Source: Sulfitobacter alexandrii (lineage in GTDB: Bacteria > Pseudomonadota > Alphaproteobacteria > Rhodobacterales > Rhodobacteraceae). From it: a stretch of 64,000 bases of DNA. The notes beneath the pieces are model-generated. The model was not told the origin of the DNA. It did not search any database and saw nothing but the letters and a program-made list of their open reading frames with translations. Made by a program: the position numbers and the translations under genes. Below are positions 44,381-53,446 of the stretch, piece after piece. Position 1 is the first letter of the stretch, and each line of letters begins with the position of its first letter. The DNA is taken from NCBI RefSeq assembly GCF_001886735.1, contig NZ_CP018077.1:62001-126000 (forward strand), read 5' to 3'.

Positions 44381-45274
44381 ATGAACCTGCGCCAGATCAG
44401 GCATTTCGTCATCGTTGCGGAAGAGCTGCACTTTGCCCGTGCCGCGGCCCGGCTGAACATGACACAGCCGCCGTTGAGCATGTCGATCCGCAAGCTGGAA
44501 CGGAGCATCGGCGTCGCGCTGTTCGACCGGAGCGCCAAGCGGGTCGCGTTGACACCGGCGGGTGCCATCTGGCTGGAGTACGCGCGGCGGCTGCTGGCAG
44601 AGGCGGAGGCGATGCCGCAGATCGCCCGCCGCGCGGCGCGGGGCGAGACGGGGGTGCTGCGCCTGTCCTTCGTCAGCATCGCGTCCTTCACCCTGCTGCC
44701 GGATCTGGTGTGCCGCTATCGTCGCGCCTTGCCCGACGTGCGGGTCGAGCTGCGCGAGGCGACCAGCGACGTGCAGCTCGAGGGCCTGCGCAAGGGCGAG
44801 ATCGACGCCGGTATCGTGATCGGGCCGACCGGACATTTCGGCGGCGGGTTGGCGCACAGGCCGCTCTTGCAGGAGCCGCTGGTGGCGGCGGTGCCGGCGG
44901 CATGGCCTGTCGCGCGGCATGAAGATGTCGATTTCGCGGCCCTTGCCGATGCGCCGCTGATCCTGTTTCCACGCCACTTCGCCCCCTCCTACCACGATGC
45001 CGTCGCGGCGTGCTATGCCGGGCAGGGCCGGTCCATGCGGATACACCAGGAAGCCATCCAGATACCGACGATCCTGGGACTGGTGGCGGCAGGTATGGGG
45101 ATGTCCCTTGTGCCCCGTTCCATGCTCGGCATGGAACGGTCGGGCGTGCGGTACCTGTCGTTGAAAGGGACCGCGCCGCTGATCGAGCTTTGCATGGTCT
45201 GGCGCGACGACCAATCGAAGCCGGTGCTGAAGTCTTTCCTGAGCCTGCTGGACCGGGACGACCGGCAGGCCTGA
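44381..45274 (+). CDS. LysR-family transcriptional regulator
   Basis: Regulator of 297 residues. The N-terminal helix-turn-helix reads MNLRQIRHFVIVAEELHFAR and AAARLNMTQPPLSMSIRKLE, close to the BenM/CatM-type LysR branch that senses aromatic or dicarboxylic acids. The effector domain starts near residue 90 (LRLSFVSIASFTLLPDLV). It diverges from the DMT transporter and converges with the dehydrogenase and malonyl-CoA synthetase genes, with a four-base gap. It could regulate either set. Confidence 0.86.
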   Translation: MNLRQIRHFVIVAEELHFARAAARLNMTQPPLSMSIRKLERSIGVALFDRSAKRVALTPAGAIWLEYARRLLAEAEAMPQIARRAARGETGVLRLSFVSIASFTLLPDLVCRYRRALPDVRVELREATSDVQLEGLRKGEIDAGIVIGPTGHFGGGLAHRPLLQEPLVAAVPAAWPVARHEDVDFAALADAPLILFPRHFAPSYHDAVAACYAGQGRSMRIHQEAIQIPTILGLVAAGMGMSLVPRSMLGMERSGVRYLSLKGTAPLIELCMVWRDDQSKPVLKSFLSLLDRDDRQA

Positions 45275-45278
45275 GAGG

Positions 45279-46157
45279 TCAGCTTCGGCGGGTCTGAAGC
45301 AGCCGGATCGCTTCGGGGACATGGGCATCGCCCGCGCCGCCCTCGACAAGGTCGGCCAGCGTGCGCTGCACCGCCTCGGCCACCAGTCGGGACGCGCCCA
45401 GATCGCTTGCCATGTCGGTGTAATAGCGCGCGTCCTTGTGGGCGTTGGCGATGCTGAAACGGAGCGCGGACGAGTCCCCCTCGAGGATGAAGGGGGCCAC
45501 CCGCTCAAGCGCGACGCCTCCGGCGCCGCCCTTGCGCAGGCAGTCCACCATGGCCTCGGGGTCCATCCCGTCAGCGAGGGCGCAGGCCGCGGCTTCGGCG
45601 ATGAGCGTCACGGTGCCGAGCGAGATGATGTTGTGAATGAGCTTGAGCTGGTGACCGCTGCCCGATCCGCCGGCGAGAAAGATGTTCTCGGCAAAGGTTT
45701 CGAGGATCGGAGTCACCGCCGTCACGGCGGCCGTGTCGCCGCCCACCAGCAGGTTGAGCCTGCCTGCCTCGGCTTCCTTCGGGGTGCGGGTCATGGCCGC
45801 ATCGACCAGCGAGCAACCGGCGGACCGCAGCCGTTCGGCCAGCGCGCGGGTGGAGGCCGGTGTGGCGGTTGAGCAGTCGATGACGATGCTGCCGGGGCGG
45901 AGCGCCTCAAGCAGCGCGCCGGAGCCGAGCAGGACATCCTCGACCTGCGGGCTGCCGGTGACGCAGAGGATCACGGTATCGCAAAGCTCGGCGATCGATG
46001 CCGCGCTGTCGTGGCCCGTGGCCCCCAGCGCCACCAGATCCCCGGTCGGCTGGTTGCCCGCGTGGTGGAGGAAGTGCAGCGCGCGGCCCTTGGCTGCGAT
46101 GTTCCTGCCGATGCCGTGGCCCATCAGGCCAACGCCGATCAATCCGATGTTCTGCAA
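45279..46157 (-). CDS. NAD(P)-dependent beta-hydroxyacid dehydrogenase (3-hydroxyisobutyrate dehydrogenase family)
   Basis: Oxidoreductase of 292 residues. The Rossmann start is LQNIGLIGVGLMGHGIGRNI with the GxGxMG dinucleotide motif, and the substrate-binding DCSTATPASTRALAERL segment and the catalytic-Lys helix HQLKLIHNIISLGTVTLIAE are conserved. The start is TTG behind AGAGGA; the nearest ATG is in another frame. Fifteen bases separate it from matB upstream on the same strand. Family members reduce or oxidise 3-hydroxyisobutyrate, tartronate semialdehyde, glyoxylate or related acids; the malonate context could favour a C3 acid, but this is a guess. Confidence 0.83.
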   Translation of the reverse strand: MQNIGLIGVGLMGHGIGRNIAAKGRALHFLHHAGNQPTGDLVALGATGHDSAASIAELCDTVILCVTGSPQVEDVLLGSGALLEALRPGSIVIDCSTATPASTRALAERLRSAGCSLVDAAMTRTPKEAEAGRLNLLVGGDTAAVTAVTPILETFAENIFLAGGSGSGHQLKLIHNIISLGTVTLIAEAAACALADGMDPEAMVDCLRKGGAGGVALERVAPFILEGDSSALRFSIANAHKDARYYTDMASDLGASRLVAEAVQRTLADLVEGGAGDAHVPEAIRLLQTRRS

Positions 46158-46172
46158 GTCATGTCCTCTTGT

Positions 46173-47705
46173 TCAGGGTGTGCCGGACGCGGGTGCGGTG
46201 AACATGTCCGCATAGCGTTCGCGCAGCATGTTCTTCTGCACCTTGCCCATGGTGTTGCGGGGCAGCTCGTCGAGCATCACCAGCCTCCGGGGATGCTTGA
46301 ACCGGGCGAGCGACTGCGTCACGGCGGCCATGATCGCCGCCTCGTCCGGGGGCGTGTCGCCGGACGGTACGATGACGCCCAGCACGGTTTCCCCGAAATC
46401 GGGATGCGGCACGCCGATCACCGCGCTTTCCAGCACGCCGTCCTGCGCGTCGAGCAGTTCCTCGATCTCCTTGGGATAGATGTTGTATCCCCCCGAGATG
46501 ATGAGATCCTTGTTCCGTCCGATGATGTGGACGTAGCCATCCGCGTCCTGCCTGCCCAGATCGCCGGTGATGAAGAAGCCGTCGTCGCGCAGTTCGGCCG
46601 CGGTCTTTTCGGGCATCTGCCAGTATCCCTTGAAGACATTCTCGCCCCGAACCTCGATCTGTCCGATCTCGCCCGCAGGCAGGGTCTGCCCGCTTTCGGG
46701 GTCGGTGATCTTGAGCTCGACCCCCGGCAGGGGGAAACCGACCGTGCCGGCGCGGCGCTCGCCGTCGTAGGGGTTCGAGGTGTTCATGTTCGTTTCGGTC
46801 ATGCCGTAGCGTTCGAGGATCTTGTGGCCGGTGCGGTCCTCGAACTGCACATGGGTTTCGGAGAGCAGCGGTGCAGAGCCGGAGATGAACAGCCGCATGC
46901 CCTTGGCAAGGTCACGGGTGAAGCGGCTGTCTGAAAGCAGCCGGGTGTAGAAGGTGGGCACGCCCATCATCGTCGTCGCCCGCGGCAGATGTTCGATGAT
47001 CTGGTCGAGATCGAACTTGGGCAGGAAGATCATGCTGCCGCCCGTGGCGAGGATGATGTTCGTCGCCACGAACAGGCCATGGGTATGGAAGATCGGCAGC
47101 GCGTGCAACAACACGTCCGTGGCGCTGAAATGCCAGTAGCGCGCCAGCGTGTCGGCATTGGACAGCAGGTTGTGCTGGGTCAGCATCGCGCCCTTGGACC
47201 GCCCGGTGGTGCCCGATGTATAAAGCAGTGCGGCCAGATCCTCCGCCTGCCGCTCTGCCGTCGGGAAGTCGGCGGGCATGTCGCGGGCGCGGTCCATCAG
47301 CGTGCCGGTCCCGTCCCTGTCGAGCGTTTCCACCTGCGCGCCGAGCCTGCCGGCGATGGGCGCGAGCGTGTCCTTCTTGGCGCTGTCGCAGATCACCAGT
47401 GCCGCGCCGCTGTTCTCGACGAAATAGTCGAGCTCCTGCGCGGTATAGCCCGTGTTCAGCGGGAGAAACACCAGCCCCGCCTGGGCGCAGGCGGCATAGA
47501 GGGCCAGTGCCTCGGGCGATTTTTCCACCTGCACCGCAACCCGGTCACCCGGTTTCAGTCCGGCTTCGGCGGTGGCGTGGGCCATCCGTGCGGCCTGTTC
47601 GAGGAAGGCGCGGTGGGAGATCACCGTGCCGTTGGCGAGGTGCAGGAACGGCGTATCCTTTCCCGCGTGGATGCCGAAAAGAGTGTCGAAAAGCGGGTTT
47701 CTCAT
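46173..47705 (-). CDS. matB: Malonyl-CoA synthetase
   Basis: Adenylate-forming ligase of 510 residues that makes malonyl-CoA from malonate, CoA and ATP. The phosphate loop is LLYTSGTTGRSKGAMLTQHN, and the MatB-specific segments are ERYGMTETNMNTSNPYDGER, which includes the Arg-rich dicarboxylate site, and RRAGTVGFPLPGVELKITDP. The catalytic Lys lies in LPRNTMGKVQKNML. Length matches Rhizobium and Rhodopseudomonas MatB. The usual partner, malonyl-CoA decarboxylase, is not seen here; a dehydrogenase gene follows. Confidence 0.88.
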   Translation of the reverse strand: MRNPLFDTLFGIHAGKDTPFLHLANGTVISHRAFLEQAARMAHATAEAGLKPGDRVAVQVEKSPEALALYAACAQAGLVFLPLNTGYTAQELDYFVENSGAALVICDSAKKDTLAPIAGRLGAQVETLDRDGTGTLMDRARDMPADFPTAERQAEDLAALLYTSGTTGRSKGAMLTQHNLLSNADTLARYWHFSATDVLLHALPIFHTHGLFVATNIILATGGSMIFLPKFDLDQIIEHLPRATTMMGVPTFYTRLLSDSRFTRDLAKGMRLFISGSAPLLSETHVQFEDRTGHKILERYGMTETNMNTSNPYDGERRAGTVGFPLPGVELKITDPESGQTLPAGEIGQIEVRGENVFKGYWQMPEKTAAELRDDGFFITGDLGRQDADGYVHIIGRNKDLIISGGYNIYPKEIEELLDAQDGVLESAVIGVPHPDFGETVLGVIVPSGDTPPDEAAIMAAVTQSLARFKHPRRLVMLDELPRNTMGKVQKNMLRERYADMFTAPASGTP

Positions 47706-47798
47706 GGGTGTCTTCCTGATCTGTCGGTCCCGCCGGACGGGTTGTGTCAGGTTTCCCGCCCGGCGCGGCGCGGGTCAACCCCATTACCGCATCCGGTG

Positions 47799-47815
47799 GC
47801 CGACCGGCGGTCGGC
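47799..47815. promoter_or_regulatory. Perfect palindrome in the matB / molybdenum-hydroxylase gap
   Basis: Seventeen bases, GCCGACCGGCGGTCGGC, perfectly symmetrical around one central base, lie in the 268-base gap between divergent matB and the Fe-S subunit gene. A regulator site or a hairpin is possible. I see no gene or other clear element in this gap. Confidence 0.35.
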
Positions 47816-47973
47816 GCGCGCGGTCGCGACGCCCGGAAGGGGCAGTCGCGGGTGCCGTGCGGTCATTTTCAGGAACATCCGGTGGCCTGCCGTGTTGAGC
47901 GACTGATGCGCGCCGCGCGTCATCCCGCTTGCCGAACCGCGCAGGCATGACCGCACCAGGCAGGAGCACGCCC

Positions 47974-48480
47974 ATGCACACACAGCTGAACATCAACGGA
48001 GCTTCCCACGAGCTGGAGGCCGACAGCCGAACCACCCTGCTGGACGCGTTGCGCAACCATCTTGGGCTGACCGGATCGAAAAAGGGCTGCGACCATGGGC
48101 AATGCGGTGCCTGCACCGTTCTGGTCAACGGACGGCGGATCAACAGTTGTCTCACGCTAGCCTGCATGCACGACGGGGACGAGATCACGACGATCGAGGG
48201 CCTGGGCACGCCGGACGCGCTTTCGCCGATGCAGGACGCCTTCGTGCGGCACGACGGATACCAGTGCGGATACTGCACGCCCGGCCAGATCTGTTCGGCC
48301 ACGGCGATGCTGGAGGAACTCAGGGCGGGGTGGCCCAGCAACGTCACGGAAAACCTTGAAGCGGAGGTCGGCTTGTCGGTCGAGGAGATCGCCGAGCGGA
48401 TGAGCGGCAACATCTGCCGCTGCGCCGCCTACCCCAATATCGTCGCGGCCATCGCCGAAATCGCGGAGCAGAAGACATGA
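47974..48480 (+). CDS. Molybdenum hydroxylase 2Fe-2S subunit (PaoA/YagT-like)
   Basis: Electron-transfer subunit of 168 residues from the xanthine-dehydrogenase family. The plant-type ferredoxin cluster motif is [16 protein letters not shown] near residue 40, and the second cluster motif is [14 protein letters not shown] near 100 with [16 protein letters not shown] near 145. I start at 47974 behind GGAG; earlier in-frame ATGs lack a ribosome site. No twin-Arg signal is present, so unlike E. coli PaoA the enzyme is probably cytoplasmic. It overlaps the FAD subunit gene by four bases. Confidence 0.88.
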   Translation: MHTQLNINGASHELEADSRTTLLDALRNHLGLTGSKKGCDHGQCGACTVLVNGRRINSCLTLACMHDGDEITTIEGLGTPDALSPMQDAFVRHDGYQCGYCTPGQICSATAMLEELRAGWPSNVTENLEAEVGLSVEEIAERMSGNICRCAAYPNIVAAIAEIAEQKT

Positions 48481-49469
48481 GACCTTTCGACTACAGCCGC
48501 GCGACCGATCCCGCCGATGCGGCGCGGGCCGCAGGGCAGGGGGCCACGATCATCGCGGGCGGCACCAACCTGCTCGACCTGATGAAGCTGGAGGTCATGA
48601 GCCCCGACAAGCTGGTCGACATCAACCGTCTGGATCTGCATCAGGTCACGACGACCGAGCAGGGGGGCCTGCGCATCGGGGCATTGGTGACGAACAGCGA
48701 TCTTGCCGCGCATCCCGAGGTCCGGCGCAATCACGCGGTGCTGTCGCGGGCCCTGCTTGCCGGGGCCTCGGGGCAGTTGCGCAACAAGGCGACCACTGGC
48801 GGCAACCTCTGCCAGCGCACGCGCTGCTATTATTTCTATGACACGTCGACACCCTGCAACAAGCGCGAGCCCGGTTCGGGATGTTCCGCGAAAGAGGGTT
48901 TCAACAGGATACACGCCATCCTTGGCGCCAGCGACGCATGTATCGCCACACATCCCAGCGACATGGCCGTGGCGCTTCGGGCCCTCGGAGCGGAAGTGGA
49001 GATCCTCGGTCAGGACGGCGGTTATCGGACCATCGGTCTGGAAACTTTCTATCGGCTGCCCGGCGATACGCCGGAGCGGGACAATACGCTCGAACCGGGT
49101 GACGTGATCACCGCGGTGATCCTGCCCGCACCCATGGCCGATGCGCGGCACGTCTATCGCAAGGTGCGGGACCGCGCATCCTATGCGTTCGCTCTCGTGT
49201 CCGTCGCGGCGGTGGGCCGGTTGAAGAACGGCAAGATCGACGACATCGCGCTGGCGTTCGGCGGCGTGGCGCACATGCCATGGCGCGACACGGCGGTCGA
49301 GGACCTGCTCAGGGGTCAGGCGCCGTCGGAGGATCTGTTCTCCAAGGCGGCCGACAGCCTGCTGGCGGAAGCGCAAACGTACGGCGGCAATGATTTCAAG
49401 GTGCCCTTGATGCGCCGGACGCTGATCGCGGTCCTGAAGGACATTTGCGGCTTGGGAGACACGGCATGA
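48477..49469 (+). CDS. Molybdenum hydroxylase FAD/4Fe-4S subunit (PaoB/YagS-like)
   Basis: FAD-binding subunit of 330 residues. The FAD loop is [20 protein letters not shown] near residue 21. After the second FAD motif ([20 protein letters not shown]) there is an insertion with four Cys, [20 protein letters not shown] followed by GCSA, the extra 4Fe-4S-binding loop known from PaoB and 4-hydroxybenzoyl-CoA reductase. It hands electrons from the Mo site to the acceptor. Both ends overlap neighbouring genes by four bases. Confidence 0.87.
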   Translation: MRPFDYSRATDPADAARAAGQGATIIAGGTNLLDLMKLEVMSPDKLVDINRLDLHQVTTTEQGGLRIGALVTNSDLAAHPEVRRNHAVLSRALLAGASGQLRNKATTGGNLCQRTRCYYFYDTSTPCNKREPGSGCSAKEGFNRIHAILGASDACIATHPSDMAVALRALGAEVEILGQDGGYRTIGLETFYRLPGDTPERDNTLEPGDVITAVILPAPMADARHVYRKVRDRASYAFALVSVAAVGRLKNGKIDDIALAFGGVAHMPWRDTAVEDLLRGQAPSEDLFSKAADSLLAEAQTYGGNDFKVPLMRRTLIAVLKDICGLGDTA

Positions 49470-51673
49470 ACAAGCATCTGAAGATGGACGAGGCGGCGAC
49501 GACGCACCGGCTGGATGACACGCGGCAGGGCCTTGTCGGCCGTCCGCTCGACCGGCAGGAAGGCCCGTTGAAGGTCAGTGGACTGGCCCGCTATGCGCAT
49601 GAGTGGAACCTGCCCGGAACGGCCTATGGCGTTCTGGTACGCGCGCCATTCGCTCGAGGGACGATCACCTCTTTCGGCCGGGACGCGGTTCTTGAAATGG
49701 CGGGCGTGCTCGACGTGATCACCGACGAAAGGCTGCTTCGGAACCCGGCGCAGGGCACGGCGGGCGAGGCCCCCGCGCAGGGGCCGACCGAGGTCTTCTA
49801 TGCCGGTCAGCCGGTGGCGCTGGTGGTGGCGGACAGCTTCGAAGCGGCCCGCCACGGGGCGCAGTCGCTCAAGCTGAGCTGGGACGCGAAAGAGCCGGCG
49901 CTGGACGCCGAGGCGGCAGAGACCGACGGGAACGAGGATTTCACGCAAGGCGACCTCGACACGGCCATGAAAGAGGCGGAGGTCAGCGTGGACGCGGTAT
50001 ACCGGACCCCCGGCCACAACAGTGCCGCGATGGAACCGCATTGCGCCGCGGCGACGTGGGATGGCGATGCGCTGACGCTCTATGCCAGCTACCAGATGCT
50101 GAACTACAACGTGGATGAAGTGGCGGATTCACTCGGGATCGATCCCGGCAAGGTCCGCATCCACGCCGCCTATGTCGGGGGCGGCTTCGGGTCCAAGCTT
50201 GGGGTCTCGCCCGAAACGGTCGCCGCGGCGATCGCGGCAAAAGAGATCGGACGGCCCGTCGTCGTCGCGCTGACCAGACCGCAGGTGTTCGAAGCGACGA
50301 TGCGCCGGTCCGAGACCCGCCAGCGCCTGCGGCTTGCGGCGAAGGCCGATGGCACACTCACCGGCATCGGGCACGAAGCGCTAGTGTCGAACCTCGAGGG
50401 CGAGGAGTTCGCCGAGCCGGTCACGCAGTCGACCCACTTTCTCTATGCCGGGGAACACCGCAAACTGTCGATCGACATTGCCCGGCTCAACCGGACGTGC
50501 GCCGGATCGGTACGTGCGCCGGGCGAAGCGGTCGGCATGCCCACGCTGGAAAACGCGATGGATGAACTGGCCGAGAAGCTGGACATGGATCCGGTCGAGC
50601 TGCGGATGCGCAACCTGCCGGACCGCCACCCCGAGGAGGACATTCCGTTCTCTTCGCACACCTACGCCGAGGCAATGAAGGTCGGCGCGAAACAGTTCGG
50701 GTGGGACAAGCGCAACAGGACGCCCGGCGGCCAGCGCGAGGGCGAATGGCTGATCGGGCATGGCATGGCCGGCGCGAGCCGGGTCAACATGATCGGCAAG
50801 GCATCGGCGCGTGTCACACTCGACCTCGATGAGGGGGGTGACGTGCTGGCGGTGGTCGAGACCGACATGACCGATATCGGCACCGGCACCTATACCGTCC
50901 TCGCGCAGGTCGCGGGCGAGATGCTGGGCCTGCCGATGAAGCAGGTGACGACCCGTCTGGGAGATTCCTCGCTGCCCAAGGGGGCAGGGTCGGGCGGATC
51001 ATGGGGCGCGTCCTCGTCAGGCTCGGCGGTGTTTCTCGCCTGCGAGGCGCTCAGGTCCGAGATGAGCCGCAGGCTCGACGTCCGGGAAGAGGATCTCGCG
51101 CTGCAGGACGGCACGGCGACCGCGGGGAACGTGCGCCGCACGCTCAAGGAAATTCTGGCAGACGGCGCCATGTCCGCCGAGGGAACGGTAGAGCCGGGCG
51201 ATACCGCCTCGGCCGTCGCGCAGGCGTCTTACGGGGCCTATTTCTGCGAAGTGGCGGTCAATGCCGTCACCGGCGAAACCCGTGTGCGGCGCATGACCGG
51301 CGTTTTCGGCGCGGGCCGCATCCTGAACGAAAAGACGGCGACGTCCCAATGCTATGGCGGCATGACATGGGGTATCGGGATGGCCCTCACCGAAGAACTG
51401 ATGCACGACCCGCGCGACGGACGGATCGTGAACCACAATCTGGCCGAATACCACGTTCCGGTGAACCTGGATGTGCCGCAACTGGACGTGATCCTGCTTG
51501 ACGAAAGGGACGACTGGGCCTGTCCGATCCAGACCAAGGGGATTGGCGAGCTGGGATTCTGCGGCGGCGCGGGGGCTGTGCTGAATGCGATCTACAACGC
51601 GACGGGCGTGCGGGTGCGGGATTACCCGGCTACGCTGGACAAGCTGCTGGAGGGGTTGCCCGAGGTGATCTAG
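49466..51673 (+). CDS. Molybdenum hydroxylase catalytic subunit (PaoC/YagR-like)
   Basis: Molybdopterin-binding subunit of 735 residues, typical of the aldehyde-oxidising PaoC group. The N-terminal aldehyde-oxidase domain ([20 protein letters not shown]) is followed by Mo-site segments: [10 protein letters not shown] near residue 240, [20 protein letters not shown] near 350 with the conserved Arg, [20 protein letters not shown] near 510 and the base Glu in [15 protein letters not shown] near 690. Substrate is probably an aldehyde or N-heterocycle. Cofactor-insertion chaperones (PaoD/XdhC type) are not in the window. Confidence 0.88.
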   Translation: MNKHLKMDEAATTHRLDDTRQGLVGRPLDRQEGPLKVSGLARYAHEWNLPGTAYGVLVRAPFARGTITSFGRDAVLEMAGVLDVITDERLLRNPAQGTAGEAPAQGPTEVFYAGQPVALVVADSFEAARHGAQSLKLSWDAKEPALDAEAAETDGNEDFTQGDLDTAMKEAEVSVDAVYRTPGHNSAAMEPHCAAATWDGDALTLYASYQMLNYNVDEVADSLGIDPGKVRIHAAYVGGGFGSKLGVSPETVAAAIAAKEIGRPVVVALTRPQVFEATMRRSETRQRLRLAAKADGTLTGIGHEALVSNLEGEEFAEPVTQSTHFLYAGEHRKLSIDIARLNRTCAGSVRAPGEAVGMPTLENAMDELAEKLDMDPVELRMRNLPDRHPEEDIPFSSHTYAEAMKVGAKQFGWDKRNRTPGGQREGEWLIGHGMAGASRVNMIGKASARVTLDLDEGGDVLAVVETDMTDIGTGTYTVLAQVAGEMLGLPMKQVTTRLGDSSLPKGAGSGGSWGASSSGSAVFLACEALRSEMSRRLDVREEDLALQDGTATAGNVRRTLKEILADGAMSAEGTVEPGDTASAVAQASYGAYFCEVAVNAVTGETRVRRMTGVFGAGRILNEKTATSQCYGGMTWGIGMALTEELMHDPRDGRIVNHNLAEYHVPVNLDVPQLDVILLDERDDWACPIQTKGIGELGFCGGAGAVLNAIYNATGVRVRDYPATLDKLLEGLPEVI

Positions 51674-51697
51674 CGGGAGGCGACTACTTCGCTTGTA

Positions 51698-51726
51698 TTG
51701 CCTGAAAGGGTCGCCTTGCCTATACT
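51698..51726 (+). promoter_or_regulatory. Promoter for ccdAB
   Basis: TTGCCT (51698-51703), a 17-base spacer and TATACT (51721-51726), ending 32 bases before the ccdA ATG, with GGGAGG as ribosome site. The spacing is optimal and the -10 matches 5 of 6 consensus positions. Confidence 0.6.
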
Positions 51727-51758
51727 CCTGACTGATACGCATCGCACGGGAGGCGCAT

Positions 51759-51980
51759 ATGGGCCGCGTGAAGGTCAACCTGACCCTCGATGCCGAGGTC
51801 GCACGGACGGCCCGGTCGCTTGGGCTTAACATGTCGCGCCTCGCCGAAGCGGCCATCGCGGAGGCGTCGAAGGTCGAGCGCAACCGCCAGTGGCGGGAAG
51901 AGAACCGAGGGGCGATCGACGCCTACGCGGACGAGATCGCGCGGGACGGTCTGCCGCTGGCCAGGTTCCGCAGTTTCTGA
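51759..51980 (+). CDS. ccdA: CcdA-type antitoxin
   Basis: Antitoxin of 73 residues. The N-terminal ribbon-helix-helix reads MGRVKVNLTLDAEVARTARS with LGLNMSRLAEAAIAEASK. The C-terminal toxin-binding tail RNRQWREENRGAIDAYADEI, then DGLPLARFRSF, is almost the CcdA family consensus. The length equals F-plasmid CcdA (72). It precedes ccdB by 11 bases and has its own promoter, probably self-repressed by the CcdA-CcdB complex. It is placed between the molybdenum-hydroxylase operon and hemE. Confidence 0.9.
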   Translation: MGRVKVNLTLDAEVARTARSLGLNMSRLAEAAIAEASKVERNRQWREENRGAIDAYADEIARDGLPLARFRSF

Positions 51981-51991
51981 GGCGGCAAGCC

Positions 51992-52285
51992 ATGGCGCAG
52001 TTCGACCTTTACCGTCTTGAAGGCGGGCAGATCGTCGTGGACCTTCAGACCGACCTGATTGGGATCGAAGCGTCGCGGGTCGTGGCCCCCTTGCGGGATG
52101 CAGGGCGCTACGCCGCCTTTCCGGGGCTGACCCCGACGGTGGAACTGGACGGAACGACATGGATCGTGCGGGTGCAGGAGCTGGCCGCGGTTCCGGGATC
52201 GGAACTGCGGAACCGGATCGGATCACTGGCGGACCATCGCGATGCCATCAAACGGGCTTTGGACATCCTGATCGACGGCGTTTGA
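51992..52285 (+). CDS. ccdB: CcdB-type gyrase toxin
   Basis: Toxin of 97 residues, close to F-plasmid CcdB (101). It opens MAQFDLYRLEGGQIVVDLQT and has the segment RVVAPLRDAGRYAAFPGLTP, then TTWIVRVQELAAVPGSEL. The typical C-terminal helix ends RALDILIDGV in place of the WGI/FGI ending of gyrase-poisoning CcdB, so its potency may differ. CcdB traps DNA gyrase when the antitoxin is lost, stabilising the replicon. It converges with hemE after a 23-base gap. Confidence 0.87.
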   Translation: MAQFDLYRLEGGQIVVDLQTDLIGIEASRVVAPLRDAGRYAAFPGLTPTVELDGTTWIVRVQELAAVPGSELRNRIGSLADHRDAIKRALDILIDGV

Positions 52286-52308
52286 CGCTGGGGCCGCTGG
52301 ATCGGGGC

Positions 52309-53349
52309 CTAACGCTGCCCCTCTCTCACCGTGTCGATCATCAGCTGCACGTTTTCAGGGTCGGCATCGGGCGTGATGCCGTGCCCGAGGTTGAAGATAT
52401 GCGGACCGCCGGACAGGGCCTTGGCGATGCGCCGGGTCTCGGAAACCAGCGCGTCGCCGCCGGTGACCATGTGCGACGATTTCAGGTTGCCCTGCACGCA
52501 GCCGTCCGGCTGGACGTTCGTCGCGGCCCATTCCGCGGAAACGCCGTCATCGATGGCAATGCATTCCGCCCCGATGGCGGCATGCGCCCCCTCGTACCGG
52601 GTGTCGGCCCCGCGCGGAAAGGCGATGACGGGCACGCCCGGATGCATATCGTGCAGCGCGGCGGTGATCCGCTGCATCGGCTTCAGCGAGTATGCGTCGA
52701 AATCATCGCCCTCCAAGGATCCGGCCCAGCTGTCGAAAATCTTGACCACCTCGGCGCCGGCCTTGATCTGCTCCGACAGGTAAAGGACGGTCGCGTCCGT
52801 GATCTTTTCGATCAGAGCCTCGAACACGGGCCGGTCCTCGGATTTCAGGGCATGTGCGGGAGCCTGATCGGGCGTGCCGCGCCCGGCGATCATGTAGGTC
52901 GCGACGGTCCACGGGGCGCCGGCGAAACCGATCAGCGTGGTCTCCTCCGGCAGACCCCTGGACAGGATCTTGACCGTCTCGTAGATCGGATTCAGCCTGT
53001 CATGGATGGCTTCGGCCGGCTTGAGCGCGTCCACTTCGGCGCGGGTGGTGACGGTGGACAGGCGCGGCCCTTCGCCCGTGACGAACCACAGGTCGGCCCC
53101 CAGTGCCTGCGGCACCAGAAGGATGTCGGCAAAGAGGATCGCCGCGTCGAAACCGTAGCGCCGGATCGGCTGAAAGGTGACTTCGGCCGCGAGATCGGGA
53201 TTGTAGCACAGTGACAGGAAATCGCCCGCCTGCGCGCGGGTCGCCTTGTATTCCGGCAGGTAGCGCCCCGCCTGCCGCATCATCCAGATCGGCGGCACCG
53301 GAAGGGTTTCGCCCGCCAGCGCGCGCAGGATGGTCTTTGACTTGCTCAT
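52309..53349 (-). CDS. hemE: Uroporphyrinogen decarboxylase
   Basis: Converts uroporphyrinogen III to coproporphyrinogen III by four decarboxylations, upstream of both haem and bacteriochlorophyll. Length 346 residues from [14 protein letters not shown]; an ATG 60 bases earlier is unlikely. The family signature [16 protein letters not shown] is near residue 19, and [18 protein letters not shown] and the C-terminal [16 protein letters not shown] are conserved. It is divergent from hemC across 97 bases that include a PpsR/CrtJ site. Confidence 0.93.
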   Translation of the reverse strand: MSKSKTILRALAGETLPVPPIWMMRQAGRYLPEYKATRAQAGDFLSLCYNPDLAAEVTFQPIRRYGFDAAILFADILLVPQALGADLWFVTGEGPRLSTVTTRAEVDALKPAEAIHDRLNPIYETVKILSRGLPEETTLIGFAGAPWTVATYMIAGRGTPDQAPAHALKSEDRPVFEALIEKITDATVLYLSEQIKAGAEVVKIFDSWAGSLEGDDFDAYSLKPMQRITAALHDMHPGVPVIAFPRGADTRYEGAHAAIGAECIAIDDGVSAEWAATNVQPDGCVQGNLKSSHMVTGGDALVSETRRIAKALSGGPHIFNLGHGITPDADPENVQLMIDTVREGQR

Positions 53350-53413
53350 GGGGGTACTCTTAGCTGGAAGTGTTCGCGCCATCATGCTTTTTCGATGGCA
53401 CAGATACAAGAGT

Positions 53414-53431
53414 TGTCAGCCTGGGTTTACA
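53414..53431. promoter_or_regulatory. PpsR/CrtJ binding site between hemE and hemC
   Basis: TGTCA, eight bases, TTACA: a full match to the TGT-N12-ACA consensus with preferred inner bases. It lies 16 bases before the hemC start, placed to repress hemC and perhaps hemE under oxygen. Hem genes are known targets of CrtJ/PpsR in Rhodobacter. Confidence 0.65.
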
Positions 53432-53446
53432 GAGGTACGAGAGAGC

